Source: Amphritea atlantica (GTDB lineage Bacteria > Pseudomonadota > Gammaproteobacteria > Pseudomonadales > Balneatricaceae). From it: 64,000 nucleotides of DNA. The notes under the pieces were generated by a model that saw only the letters and a program-made list of their open reading frames with translations, was not told where the DNA came from and ran no database searches. The DNA lies in assembly GCA_024397875.1 (NCBI GenBank), contig CP073344.1, positions 3,897,001 through 3,961,000 on the forward strand, in the 5' to 3' direction. Shown one piece after another: positions 18,699 to 27,986 of this stretch (position 1 is its first letter; every line of letters starts with the position of its first letter). The position numbers and the translations under genes are program-made.

Positions 18699-21600
18699 CT
18701 ACGTTTCCATCTGCCTGCGCAGATCCAGAGTATGCGGATACTCATTGGTCGGCATTTCCGCAGGTGGCGCCATCGCCCGTGGTGGCGCATTATTGGCAAA
18801 AAACTCGCGGATCCCGGAAAATTCCGGCATATGGGTGGTGGCCGGTGGCGTCGGCGTATGCTCAGTGTCACCAAAGCGATTGATACGCCGGGACTCGGCT
18901 TCGAACGCGTTAATCGGGAACGTTTCATAACTGCGGCCACCCGGATGCACCACATGGTAGCTACACCCGCCGATGGTTTGTCCATTCCAGGTATCGATCA
19001 GATCGAATATCAGCGGCGAATGAACCCCGATAGTGGGATGCAGTGCCGACTGCGGAGCCCAGGCTTTGTAGCGCACAGCGGCAACAAACTCGCCCTGACG
19101 ACCGGTAGAACGCAGCGGTATACGACGACCATTACAGGCCAGCACATAGCGATCCGGGGTCAGGCCCTCCACTCTGATCTGCAAACGCTCAACCGATGAG
19201 TCAACAAAGCGCGCGGTACCAAAACTACCCACTTCTTCTCCCAGCACATGCCAGGGTTCGATCGCCCAGCGCAACTCAATCCGCACATCATCAATATTGA
19301 CGCTGCCATAGTGGGGGAAGCGAAACTCCTCAAAGGGTGCCAGCCACTCCTGCTGGAACGGTATACCATGCTCCTGCAGATCCTTAACAACCTCGCGGAT
19401 ATCTGCCCAGACATAATGCGGCATCATAAACCGGTCGTGCAGATCCGTACCCCAGCGCACCAGCGGTTTCTTATAGGGGTCTTGCCAGAAACGCGCCATC
19501 AGGCAGCGAATCAGCAGCGCCTGCACCAACGCCATCTGCGGATGCGGTGGCATCTCAAAGCCGCGAAATTCGAGCAGCCCCTGACGTCCCGATGACAGAC
19601 CCGGAGAATAAAGCTTATCGATACAGAACTCTGAACGATGGGTATTACCGGTAATATCCACCAGCAGGTTACGCATCAGCCGGTCAATCAGCCAGGGCTG
19701 ATCAACGATGCCTTCAGGCATCAGATCGAAGGCGGTTTCCAGCTCGTAGAGCATCTCTTCCCGACCCTCATCGACCCGGGGCGCCTGACTGGTAGGGCCA
19801 ATAAACATACCGGAGAACAGATAGGACAGCCCTGGATGGTGCTGCCAGTAGGTTACAAAGCTGCGCAACAGGTCAGGACGGCGCAGGAATGGACTGTCGG
19901 CAGCGGTTGCCGCGCCCAGCGTGATATGGTTACCGCCACCGGTGCCGGTATGGCGACCATCAAGCATAAACTTCTCAGCCCCAAGCCGTGACAAACGTGC
20001 CTCTTCATAGAGCATCTGGGTATTATCTGACAGGTCACGCCAGTTATCCGAAGGGTGAATATTCACTTCGATAACACCGGGATCAGGGGTCACTTTAAAA
20101 CATCGGATCCGTTCATCTTTGGGCGCTTCATAGCCTTCTATCACCACCGGCAAGTCAAACTCTGCTGCGGTATCTTCGATCAGCTCAATCAGGGCAATGT
20201 AGTGTTCCAGATGCTCCAGCGGCGGCAAAAACAGATAGAGGCAACCGTTCCGCGGTTCAATACACAACGTCGTGCGCACCACTTCCACAGGTGTGGTGGC
20301 TTTATCGACCGGCTCAGATTCAGACCCATCTGCACTGGCAAGCGCCGCACTCACACCAGCATCCGGTAATGCCTCAACGGGGGCAAACGGATCACGTGCA
20401 TGCTCCCGATGCAGCTCTTCATCGGTCATCAGGGGTAACGAATTCAACGGTAAGCGCAGCCCGACAGGAGAGTCACCCGGAATCAGTGTTAGCGTATCAC
20501 GGCGAAGCGGCCACGGGCTTGAACGCCAATGCTGGGTGTCATAATTCCAGCCCAGCGGCAAACAGTAGCCAACTGGCTTGCCCAGATCCTGCGACAGCAG
20601 TTGCGCCAGTTTCTTACGTTCCAGATCATCTTTCAGGTCAGCTTTACGCGGATCAACATTTTCCGGCAGGCTCTGTTCTTTCCAGAGATAGTAGAGTGAG
20701 TCTTCATAGGCAGGGATAACCCGCCGGGAGGGTAAGCCCGCTTTTTCGGCCAGCAGTTGAGCAAATTTCTTCGCCGTTTTGCGGGTCACGCCATAGTCTT
20801 TGTCAACCCGCGCCAGCAGCCTGGAATCCCGCCACAGAGGCTGACCATCGGTACGCCAGAAACAACCCAGCGCCCAGCGGGGCACCTCCTCTCCGGGGTA
20901 CCATTTACCCTGGCCATAATGCAGTAGCCCGCCAGGCGCAAATTTTTCCCGCAATCGGAGCAACAGGTCTTTTGCCAGCCGGAGTTTATCTTCGCCCAGT
21001 GCTTCAGTATTCCACTGAGCTCCGTCCATATCATCGATTGATACAAAGGTCGGTTCTCCGCCCATGGTCAGACGCACATCCTGATCGATCAGCTGCTGAT
21101 CAACCGCAGCACCCAACGCTTCAATGCATTGCCACTGTTGTTCTGTATAAGGCTTGGTTACCCGCGGATCTTCATGTATCCGGGTAACTTCATTGCTGAA
21201 GGCGAATTCCACTTCGCAGGGATCAATACCACCCGCGATCGGCGCAGCAGAGCGTGGCGAAGGGGTACAGGCGAGTGGAATATGTCCCTCACCGGCAAAC
21301 AGCCCGGAGGTCGGATCCAGACCAATCCAGCCAGCACCCGGAATAAACACCTCACACCAGGCGTGCAAATCGGTGAAATCTTTATCCGTCCCCGACGGTC
21401 CGTCCAGCGCTTTAACATCCGCGACCAGTTGTACCAGATAACCGGACGCAAACCGTGCAGCCAGTCCCAGGTGACGCAAGACCTGCACCAGCAGCCAGGC
21501 CGTATCCCGGCAGGAACCGCGTTTCAGTTCCAGCGTTTCTTCGCTGGTCTGAACCCCCGGTTCCATGCGGATATTATAATCAATTGCACTTTCCAGACGC

Positions 21601-22049
21601 TGATTCAAATAGACCAGAAAGTCATTGGTCGGCATCGGTTCACGGGGTACAGAACGGACCCATTCCTGAATTAACGGTCCGTCATCAACGATCTCAAGAT
21701 AGGGTTTGAGCTCGGAGAGCAACTCCTTTTCATAGGTAAACGGGAACTTCTCCGCATACTCTTCGAGGAAGAAATCAAACGGATTAATCACCGTCATATC
21801 GGCGATGACTTCCACCTCAACACGCAGATGGTCACTCTTTTCAGGGAACACCAAGCGGGCCAGGAAATTACCAAAAGGATCCTGCTGCCAGTTAATAAAG
21901 TGGTTTTCCGGACTTATTTTCAATGAGTACGCTTTAATCGGTGTCCGGCTGTGAGCCGCAGGCCGCAGCCTGATAGTGTGCGGGGACATCTTTACCGCTT
22001 TGTCGAAGCGATATTCAGTAATATGGTGGATTGCGGTTCGTATGGCCAT
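18699..22049 (-). CDS. Large transglutaminase-DUF2126 protein (COG1305-COG4196)
   Basis: 1116 residues and the first gene of the four-gene cluster. A transglutaminase-like region is at about 1-290, with Cys in LKRGSCRDTAWLL, His in DLHAWCEVF and Asp in GLDPTSG. A DUF2126 domain covers about 300-1100 (LTMGGEPTFVSIDDMDGAQWNTEA, ARFGGTGGGNHITLGG-like GTGGGNHITLG, LLEFRGFEMPPHPQMALVQALL). DUF2126 was predicted to be related to glutamine-synthetase-like or amidoligase enzymes, but its reaction is not established to my knowledge. The protein has no signal peptide, so it is cytoplasmic. The product length is usual for this fusion. Confidence 0.86.
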   Translation of the reverse strand: MAIRTAIHHITEYRFDKAVKMSPHTIRLRPAAHSRTPIKAYSLKISPENHFINWQQDPFGNFLARLVFPEKSDHLRVEVEVIADMTVINPFDFFLEEYAEKFPFTYEKELLSELKPYLEIVDDGPLIQEWVRSVPREPMPTNDFLVYLNQRLESAIDYNIRMEPGVQTSEETLELKRGSCRDTAWLLVQVLRHLGLAARFASGYLVQLVADVKALDGPSGTDKDFTDLHAWCEVFIPGAGWIGLDPTSGLFAGEGHIPLACTPSPRSAAPIAGGIDPCEVEFAFSNEVTRIHEDPRVTKPYTEQQWQCIEALGAAVDQQLIDQDVRLTMGGEPTFVSIDDMDGAQWNTEALGEDKLRLAKDLLLRLREKFAPGGLLHYGQGKWYPGEEVPRWALGCFWRTDGQPLWRDSRLLARVDKDYGVTRKTAKKFAQLLAEKAGLPSRRVIPAYEDSLYYLWKEQSLPENVDPRKADLKDDLERKKLAQLLSQDLGKPVGYCLPLGWNYDTQHWRSSPWPLRRDTLTLIPGDSPVGLRLPLNSLPLMTDEELHREHARDPFAPVEALPDAGVSAALASADGSESEPVDKATTPVEVVRTTLCIEPRNGCLYLFLPPLEHLEHYIALIELIEDTAAEFDLPVVIEGYEAPKDERIRCFKVTPDPGVIEVNIHPSDNWRDLSDNTQMLYEEARLSRLGAEKFMLDGRHTGTGGGNHITLGAATAADSPFLRRPDLLRSFVTYWQHHPGLSYLFSGMFIGPTSQAPRVDEGREEMLYELETAFDLMPEGIVDQPWLIDRLMRNLLVDITGNTHRSEFCIDKLYSPGLSSGRQGLLEFRGFEMPPHPQMALVQALLIRCLMARFWQDPYKKPLVRWGTDLHDRFMMPHYVWADIREVVKDLQEHGIPFQQEWLAPFEEFRFPHYGSVNIDDVRIELRWAIEPWHVLGEEVGSFGTARFVDSSVERLQIRVEGLTPDRYVLACNGRRIPLRSTGRQGEFVAAVRYKAWAPQSALHPTIGVHSPLIFDLIDTWNGQTIGGCSYHVVHPGGRSYETFPINAFEAESRRINRFGDTEHTPTPPATTHMPEFSGIREFFANNAPPRAMAPPAEMPTNEYPHTLDLRRQMET

Positions 22050-22589
22050 TCGGTACCCCGTAGATCGATATAAAACCTATTCTGGATAAAGCAAAAGTAA
22101 TTATGACCGGGCGGAACAGATACTGGTCAGACTGCTTCAGATCTGTCAGCCAGAGATTATTAAGCTCTGAGTCCCCCCATCATCGCTGTTCAATATGACA
22201 AATATAATGACTTTTATCGCAGTGCTCTTTGATTAACACTGACAGGTTGAACCTATAAATCCGATTACCGCCCTGTCTCACCGCTGCTGCGCACCACAAT
22301 AAAGCATCTCATCCCTGACTAATGCAGCCAAATCTCCATCACTCAGAAACCTTGCCCCCAAACAGCGCATGAACAGCTAAGGTTTGAGCTATCTACAAGG
22401 TAGAGCAATAAACAGGCCAGCGATAGCTATTTAATAGAAAGAGGATAGCTTCAATTCTGTAAAGACAGTCCACAGATTAACCTGTTTTAGGCACGACGGT
22501 AACCTCCCTTTAACAAAGACTTAAACGGTAATCATCTCTGAAGAATATGCGGCGCGGCGATAGTGTCGCCGTGGTTTGCAGGGATATGG

Positions 22590-22603
22590 ATCTACGCGTA
22601 GAT
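22590..22603. promoter_or_regulatory. 14-bp perfect palindrome (ATCTACG/CGTAGAT)
   Basis: ATCTACG-CGTAGAT with no loop, in the 775-bp gap. The absence of a spacer suggests a protein-binding site rather than an RNA hairpin. No known operator is recognised. Confidence 0.35.
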
Positions 22604-22662
22604 GACGAGGTTGTCGTAACTACGTCAAAGAACCGCGTTGTAAACAGTGGTGATACAACTGA

Positions 22663-22682
22663 GTTAATCTGATCAGATTAAC
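22663..22682. promoter_or_regulatory. 20-bp perfect palindrome, candidate operator
   Basis: The half-site GTTAATCTGA is followed directly by its exact reverse complement TCAGATTAAC. With no loop it looks like a dimeric regulator's site. A near half-site (CAGATTAAC) lies about 190 bp away at 22473-22481. I do not recognise the regulator. Confidence 0.45.
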
Positions 22683-22726
22683 GGCAGAGACTTATCGACC
22701 CTATTACGAGGATCGGCACAGCAGGG

Positions 22727-22801
22727 TAAACCCGGAAGCGGAAACTCAGCTCCTGCTGCTATTGACCGGCTACAGCAGCATAAATGGAGCGTCCGGGTTT
22801 A
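22727..22801. repeat. Nested inverted repeats, possible structured RNA
   Basis: Outer arms TAAACCCGGA (22727-22736) and TCCGGGTTTA (22792-22801) pair perfectly. Inside, CTCC/GGAG and TGCTGCT (22754-22760) with AGCAGCA (22774-22780) pair too, leaving a 13-base loop and a TAAAT bulge. It lies just past the ycbK stop (22825) on the minus strand. There is no T-run, so a simple terminator is unlikely; an mRNA-end stabiliser or a small structured RNA are options. Confidence 0.4.
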
Positions 22802-22824
22802 ACTAAGCGACTCTGTTTATACTG

Positions 22825-23403
22825 TCAGCTCCCCCAAAAACGGGGTCTGCCGGTATCCAGATGGACAAATTTACTGCGGGTATAGAGTCCTACACCACCG
22901 CGGTTCATCTGCCGGGCAGCCCGGTGCAGGTCCATCAGGTGAACTCCCGGTATACGAATATCGATCGCCTGACCCTGCATGTGCAGACTTTTTTTCGCGA
23001 CCTGACCGCTACGCTGGCTCAACATTGCATTCGTCTCCGGTGAGCGGTAACCAGAAATCACTTCAACGGGCTTATCAACCCCCAGCTTCTGCTGCAGGTC
23101 ATGCAGTAAGACCATCAGTTCAGGTGACATATCACCGACTTTATCATTACGATGATCTCTCAACAGGTGGCAGATAGCCTCCATACTGTCGGGGATAAAC
23201 TTACCATTACAGAAGAAAGTAGCGTTCAGCTTTTCCCCGGTATGCAGGTTATTAAACGACAAGGACATATCGGAGAGCGGCATGATGCTGCCCGATTCCG
23301 GTATCGTATTCCTGGCTAAAGCATTTGGAGAAAGAGCTGCACCCGCAGATAACAGTGCGATTTTGCGCAAAAACTGCCTGCGCGAATGTTTCATATGTGT
23401 CAT
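22825..23403 (-). CDS. ycbK: YcbK-like M15-family (DUF882) peptidoglycan peptidase, Tat-exported
   Basis: 192 residues. The N-terminus has a twin-arginine signal (KHSRRQFLRKIALLSAGAAL, then ALA), as in E. coli YcbK. The mature domain carries the M15/DUF882 zinc-site residues: GYRSPETNAML, His and Asp in SLHMQGQAIDIRI, and the last His in KFVHLDTGRPRFWG. The likely role is murein endopeptidase or carboxypeptidase activity in the periplasm. It follows the L,D-transpeptidase gene by 74 bp on the same strand, the ycbB-ycbK order known in enterobacteria. No good Shine-Dalgarno is visible at 23403; the in-frame ATG nine bases in is an alternative. Confidence 0.83.
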   Translation of the reverse strand: MTHMKHSRRQFLRKIALLSAGAALSPNALARNTIPESGSIMPLSDMSLSFNNLHTGEKLNATFFCNGKFIPDSMEAICHLLRDHRNDKVGDMSPELMVLLHDLQQKLGVDKPVEVISGYRSPETNAMLSQRSGQVAKKSLHMQGQAIDIRIPGVHLMDLHRAARQMNRGGVGLYTRSKFVHLDTGRPRFWGS

Positions 23404-23477
23404 AAGGTAGGAAATTAGTTACATCGTTTAAAAATTGAACAGCGATTATCTATTAATTACGCACAACTGTACAGTTT

Positions 23478-24722
23478 TTAATCAATACGCCACGATATTG
23501 AACCCCCCGCCTGAGCGGTTGAGACAAGCTGATCACGCTCCCAATCATCCCGACGGTAAATATCGTGGCGAAAATTCAGCATTCCCTGAGCGTCTAGCCA
23601 TGCGGTCCAGTAGGTCATATGCACCGGCAGTGGATGACGAAGATATATTGCCTGGGTTTCTTCTGTCATCAGCCCTTGTTGCAGCAACGGTAGCTTTCCC
23701 GGGCTATCCAGCTGCAATAGATATTGAGCGAGTTCTTCAGCCCGTTCAACCCTGATACACCCCGAACTCAGGTCGCGACGTTCCTTATTAAACAGACTAT
23801 GGGCCGATGTATCATGAAGATAAACCGCATAGGGACTGTGAGACATAAACTTGAGCCTTCCCAGAGTATTTCCCTCTCCGGGGGCCTCCCAGAAATAACG
23901 GTCTTCGCCGCCCCGATACATCGACTGAGGGTCTACTTCGTTACTGGGTAATAAGACCCGTTGCGCGCCGCGGCCCTGAGCCACATTAAGGTGTTTTCGA
24001 CTCAGATAGTCCGGATCAGCCTGCCATGCGGGAATAATATCTTTCCAGCCGATACTTTTAGGCACCGTCCAGGAAGGATTCATAATCAGCCCTTTGATCG
24101 CTGTTGTGAATACCGGGGTCTTGCGTTTCTGACGGCCAACAATGGTTTTCATCTGTAGTACAACATCACCCTGATCGACCAGGCGCAGACGGAACTCCGG
24201 TATATTAACCTGGATATAGCGTCCGCCGGCATGTTCACTGAACTGCCTGATGCGATACTGATTCAGCGTTAACTGATCAATTCGTTCGGCCGGTGTTATA
24301 TTCAGAAAGCGGCGACTTTCAGGCCCCAGAATACCATCCGTTATTGCGCCATGACGAGACTGGAACCGCTTCAACGCCTCATCCAGCGCCTGATCGAAGT
24401 ACTGCTCATCGCGGGTTACCAGCGTCAGTCGCCCATAATCGCCCAGTAACATTAATTGCTGACGCAGAATAACAACCTGAGGGTGACGATCTCCCTGACG
24501 CAATAAGGGGCCTTTTTCAAGACGCGGCCAGGGCCCATGACGATTCAATTCATGGTAGTAGTTAATTGCACTATCCAGACTCTTAAAATGGCTTTCAGGC
24601 GCTGGTTGATTCTGATGCAGCAATGCCGAATAAATAGCCGGGTGCTCCACTGCAGACGCAGCAGTACCGACACAAAAACTGAGGTATGCACAGAAACATA
24701 CGAGCCGGCTGATACCTCCCAT
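23478..24722 (-). CDS. Periplasmic L,D-transpeptidase (YcbB/LdtD-like)
   Basis: 414 residues from the ATG at 24722, chosen because AAGGAG lies six bases upstream; the GTG at 24728 overlaps that site. A signal peptide (about 1-24) leads into a peptidoglycan-binding domain at about 90-155 (LRQGDRHPQVVILRQQLMLLG, DGILGPESRRFLN). A YkuD catalytic domain follows at about 185-355, with His in YLHDTSAHSLF and the nucleophile Cys in SSGCIRVERAEE. It forms 3-3 crosslinks or attaches lipoprotein in murein, known for the family to help under envelope stress. It is shorter than E. coli LdtD, mostly at the N-terminus. Confidence 0.85.
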   Translation of the reverse strand: MGGISRLVCFCAYLSFCVGTAASAVEHPAIYSALLHQNQPAPESHFKSLDSAINYYHELNRHGPWPRLEKGPLLRQGDRHPQVVILRQQLMLLGDYGRLTLVTRDEQYFDQALDEALKRFQSRHGAITDGILGPESRRFLNITPAERIDQLTLNQYRIRQFSEHAGGRYIQVNIPEFRLRLVDQGDVVLQMKTIVGRQKRKTPVFTTAIKGLIMNPSWTVPKSIGWKDIIPAWQADPDYLSRKHLNVAQGRGAQRVLLPSNEVDPQSMYRGGEDRYFWEAPGEGNTLGRLKFMSHSPYAVYLHDTSAHSLFNKERRDLSSGCIRVERAEELAQYLLQLDSPGKLPLLQQGLMTEETQAIYLRHPLPVHMTYWTAWLDAQGMLNFRHDIYRRDDWERDQLVSTAQAGGSISWRID

Positions 24723-24858
24723 ATTCACTCCTTCAGGTTTTAACCACGATAAAAACCTGTCGCCTGTTCAGTACAGACCCAAAAAGAGCAAAAATCAAAA
24801 AATGGCGCTTCAGTTCAAAGATATTTGTGTCATTTTAAGCGAGCGGGAACTAGCAATC

Positions 24859-24898
24859 GTGCCGACACAAAGCGCCAGGCTTGGGACCTGCTGACTTC
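24859..24898 (-). pseudogene. Decayed tRNA-Thr fragment
   Basis: By eye, 29 of 40 bases match the 3' half of the intact tRNA-Thr(UGU) located 150 bp away (GTGCCG..CAC.AAG and the block GGGACCT.CTGA). The rest of the cloverleaf is absent. It overlaps an interrupted stem formed by TGGCGC (24803-24808) with GCGCCA (24872-24877) and TTTGTGTC (24824-24831) with GACACAAA (24864-24871). It is probably a relic of tRNA duplication or of integration at the tRNA gene. Confidence 0.4.
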
Positions 24899-25006
24899 GG
24901 GCGAGAGAAACGAATACAGTGTATCTGGCATTCCCAGGAACGCGTCAGCTAAGACACAACCCTCTGGTAACAGCATGAGAAGATCACAGAGAAAAAAGGG
25001 GAGAAA

Positions 25007-25082
<76 letters not shown>

Positions 25083-25251
25083 ACTGTGCTTAGCGGGATT
25101 ACTCGGCTTAGCCTCGCCCTTCGGGCCGTCGCTACGCTTCGTTGTCTCGCTTCACTCGGCTCAAACCCCATCGGGGATTCTCACCCTCCAGGTGTTGGTG
25201 CCCGGAGCAGAGTGTTTTGCGTATATATAGATAGCAGAACTATCTATAAAG

Positions 25252-25328
25252 TGGCGCGCCTGGAGGGATTCGAACCCCCGACCAACAGGATCGGAACCTG
25301 CTACTCTATCCAGCTGAGCTACAGGCGC
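25252..25328 (-). tRNA. tRNA-Arg (anticodon CCG)
   Basis: 77 nt including CCA. Acceptor GCGCCTG pairs with CAGGCGC, the discriminator is G, the D-arm is AGCTCAGCTGGATAGAG, and anticodon stem GCAGG/CCTGT encloses loop TTCCGAT (anticodon CCG, reading CGG). The T-arm is GGGGGTTCGAATCCCTC. It is upstream of tRNA-Thr in the direction of transcription; the two are likely transcribed together. Confidence 0.95.
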
Positions 25329-25443
25329 GCAATTCATCAGATATGACGAGGGCGGTATATTACCGATCTAACGGAGTACTGTCTATTGCTAAAATAGATT
25401 TTTCACTGATTCAGTCAGAGCGGCATTTCTGTGCCGAAGTAAC

Positions 25444-27570
25444 TTAATTATAGTCACAGTTCACATCACTGAACCGATGCTGGTCGAAAGAGATAATCTG
25501 CGCTTCCCGCAACTGCTCCTTTCCTGCAGGAGGTATCAGGCTGGCCATCCGCCTGGCCTTCACCGCCCGGCTGAAATAAAACCCCTGAAACAGCTGACAG
25601 CCCCAATGTTCCAGAAATTCCAGCTGTTCCTTCTTTTCAACCCCTTCAGCAACCACATCAATACCCAGGGTACGGGCCATCGCTATAATCGTTGACACAA
25701 TCGCCGCATCATTGCTGTCGGTCGTTATATCCTGCACGAACGACTGATCAATTTTCAGGGTACTCAGCGGCAGCTGTTTCAGATACTGTAACGAAGAATA
25801 TCCGGTACCGAAGTCATCGAGTGCAAAACGGATACCCAGTCGGGAAAGCCGCTCCATTTTTAAGCGCACCGCTTCAATATTGTTGAACAGGACGCCCTCT
25901 GTCAGCTCAAATACCAGATACTCAGCCCTGACACCGCTGCTGAGTACAATCTCCTGAACCTGCTCGACGAAATCATTCTGCTGGAACTCCCGCGGACTGA
26001 TGTTCACCGACACCACCAGTTTCTTTCCCTGCGCCTCCCAGGCAGCCATCTGCTTGCAGACCTCAGCAAGCACCCACTGACCTAAGCAGCAGATCAGGTC
26101 CGTCATCTCGGCAATCGGAATAAATGCCGCGGGGTTAACCGGCCCCTTCTCGCCATCTGACCAGCGAACCAGCGCTTCGGCACCGACAATTTTTCCACTC
26201 CCCCGAACCAATGGCTGATAACAGATATACAGCATGTTTTTATCAATCGCTTGTCGAAGGCTTGCCTCAACCTGTTGACGATGATCGGCACTATGCTGCA
26301 TCTGCTCGAGAAAAAACTGTACCCGGTTGCGCCCCTCCTCTTTAGCCCGATACATCGCCAGATCAGCCTGCATAATCAGGTTTTCAAACTCGTCATTCTC
26401 TCCATCAAACAGGGCGATACCGATGCTGGGGGTCACCTGTAATGCCCGTCCGTCAATCTGATGAACCGAAGAGATAGACTGCCGAACCTTTTCCGCGACA
26501 CTCAGGGCATTATGGCTGGCAGTGGACTCGCTGGTTCCCAGGTCAGGTAGTAATACAACAAATTCATCCCCCCCCAGCCTGGCTGGCGTGTCTGCCTCCC
26601 TTATCGCTTTGCGTATACGCGCCGACACACTGTTCAGCACGGCATCACCGACACTATGTCCCAGTGAATCATTGATCGCTTTAAAATGGTCCAGATCCAT
26701 ATATAACAGTGCACCGATCTGTTCAGACCGCTTTGCCCGTATCACCTCATGCTCCATGCTCTGCATTAACAGCCGGCGATTCGCCAGTCCGGTCAGTGGA
26801 TCAAAGTACACGTGCTGCTCAATCGTTGCCTGGTGAGACTTTAACTCCTTTGCGTTGCGGTTTATCTGCCCCAGCATACGGTTAAAACCACTTATCAGGG
26901 CATGAAGTTCACCCGACTTATCGTCTTCAGGGATTTTCAGGGCGAAATTCTGATGTAAGGTAACCTGCTCCATTGCATCTATAATTTTATCCACAGGCTC
27001 CGAAATCCCACGCTGTATTCGCTTGGAGAGCAGAGAAACCCCCAACAGAGAGAAGCAATACAGCGCGGTACCAAACAGCAGATAGATAAGCATCTGCCTT
27101 TTGACTGCAGCCAGCCCATATTGCAGATAGAGCTGCCCCACCAGCTCACCTTCCACTCTTAAGGGAACGCTGTATTCGAGTAGTTCAAAATCGATTTTAT
27201 AGGCGCTTTCAAGCTGAGCCCGAAGTCGCAGGGAGGGTGTGGGCAGCGATTGGACCAGTCCCGGCTTAGTCAGTTTAACCAGCTCAGAACCATCATTCCG
27301 ATAAACATATATCCCCAGCAGATTGGGTTCAGAGAAATAACTTTCCAGCAACAGGGTCGCCAGCATCGGAGACTCTGTCATGACGACATGAGCAAGCTGG
27401 GGAGAGGTCAGCCCTGAAAAAACATGGGCTCTGTCAACCAAATGACGGCGATGGTTATAAAACTCGACACTCATTACCACCAGCCCCGTAATCAGCAGGA
27501 CCACGGCAACCGAAGTCACAAATAAACGGTGCAGTCTGCCGGTAACAGACAATATCGGACGCTTACTCAC
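25444..27570 (-). CDS. Membrane GGDEF-EAL c-di-GMP enzyme with HAMP domain
   Basis: 708 residues. TM1 is at about 15-35, a periplasmic sensor region at 36-160, TM2 at about 163-185 and HAMP at about 186-240. The GGDEF domain (about 255-420) has intact RLGGDEF. The EAL domain (about 435-680) has EAL in GAEALVRW, Asn in VVSVNISPREF, Glu in ELTEGVLF, DD in LDDFGTGYSS, Lys in LKIDQSFV and Glu in VAEGVEKK. Both catalytic sites therefore look competent for c-di-GMP synthesis and breakdown. The start is GTG at 27570 with GGATG upstream. The external signal is unknown. Confidence 0.88.
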   Translation of the reverse strand: MSKRPILSVTGRLHRLFVTSVAVVLLITGLVVMSVEFYNHRRHLVDRAHVFSGLTSPQLAHVVMTESPMLATLLLESYFSEPNLLGIYVYRNDGSELVKLTKPGLVQSLPTPSLRLRAQLESAYKIDFELLEYSVPLRVEGELVGQLYLQYGLAAVKRQMLIYLLFGTALYCFSLLGVSLLSKRIQRGISEPVDKIIDAMEQVTLHQNFALKIPEDDKSGELHALISGFNRMLGQINRNAKELKSHQATIEQHVYFDPLTGLANRRLLMQSMEHEVIRAKRSEQIGALLYMDLDHFKAINDSLGHSVGDAVLNSVSARIRKAIREADTPARLGGDEFVVLLPDLGTSESTASHNALSVAEKVRQSISSVHQIDGRALQVTPSIGIALFDGENDEFENLIMQADLAMYRAKEEGRNRVQFFLEQMQHSADHRQQVEASLRQAIDKNMLYICYQPLVRGSGKIVGAEALVRWSDGEKGPVNPAAFIPIAEMTDLICCLGQWVLAEVCKQMAAWEAQGKKLVVSVNISPREFQQNDFVEQVQEIVLSSGVRAEYLVFELTEGVLFNNIEAVRLKMERLSRLGIRFALDDFGTGYSSLQYLKQLPLSTLKIDQSFVQDITTDSNDAAIVSTIIAMARTLGIDVVAEGVEKKEQLEFLEHWGCQLFQGFYFSRAVKARRMASLIPPAGKEQLREAQIISFDQHRFSDVNCDYN

Positions 27571-27986
27571 CAGAACATCCCTGCGAATCCGCGCCTTCGA
27601 TACAGACCAACAGATAAAAAAGACTATCAGTTACCATAATAAATCCTTTTACGGTATTTAAATCATGCGACAACTGACTGGCTCACAGTCCTGCAAGGGA
27701 ATTAGAATCTTGAATTGTAACGCTACAAAATAACGCCAACGTCTTCCGTAGGCAACAACAGTCGCATTTTAACTGCCCAAAATGATAACAACCGATTTCA
27801 TTCGTCGCGTTTTCAGCTGTCGGCTGACTAATTATTTAGTCCTGATAATAGCATCACCCATTTTCGTTGTGCCTATTTACCGCTATAATCCCGGCCGAAT
27901 AATAATTTATAGACGCTGTAACAGCCCCATAGAGGGCATCCCGACAGCTACCTTTTTCTAAAATTAGCGATGATGAGGTCGTGACT
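27571..27986. other. 410-bp divergent intergenic region
   Basis: It separates the minus-strand GGDEF-EAL gene from the plus-strand cytochrome gene. Apart from a TATAAT at 27884-27889, about 100 bp before the cytochrome start, no gene or repeat is seen. No clear promoter for the GGDEF-EAL gene could be picked out. Confidence 0.5.
27861..27889 (+). promoter_or_regulatory. Candidate sigma70 promoter for cytochrome c5
   Basis: The -10 TATAAT at 27884-27889 is perfect. The hexamer 17 bp upstream (TTTTCG, 27861-27866) is a poor -35, so an activator may be needed. It precedes the cytochrome GTG by about 100 bp. Confidence 0.45.

Larger units (their letters stand above)
22050..22824. other. 775-bp intergenic region with palindromes and a nested stem-loop
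   Basis: No convincing gene lies between the DUF2126 gene and ycbK, both transcribed on the minus strand. It holds a 14-bp perfect palindrome (22590-22603), a 20-bp perfect palindrome (22663-22682), a 6-bp GC hairpin (22555-22571) and a nested stem-loop (22727-22801), listed separately. GATTAAC, part of the 20-bp palindrome, recurs at 22232-22238 and as CAGATTAAC at 22473-22481. The region must also hold the promoter of the transglutaminase cluster. Confidence 0.6.

Noticed and set aside
25083..25251. A third tRNA between tRNA-Thr and tRNA-Arg
   Set aside because: Only a 3'-end-like fragment is present; no cloverleaf can be formed.
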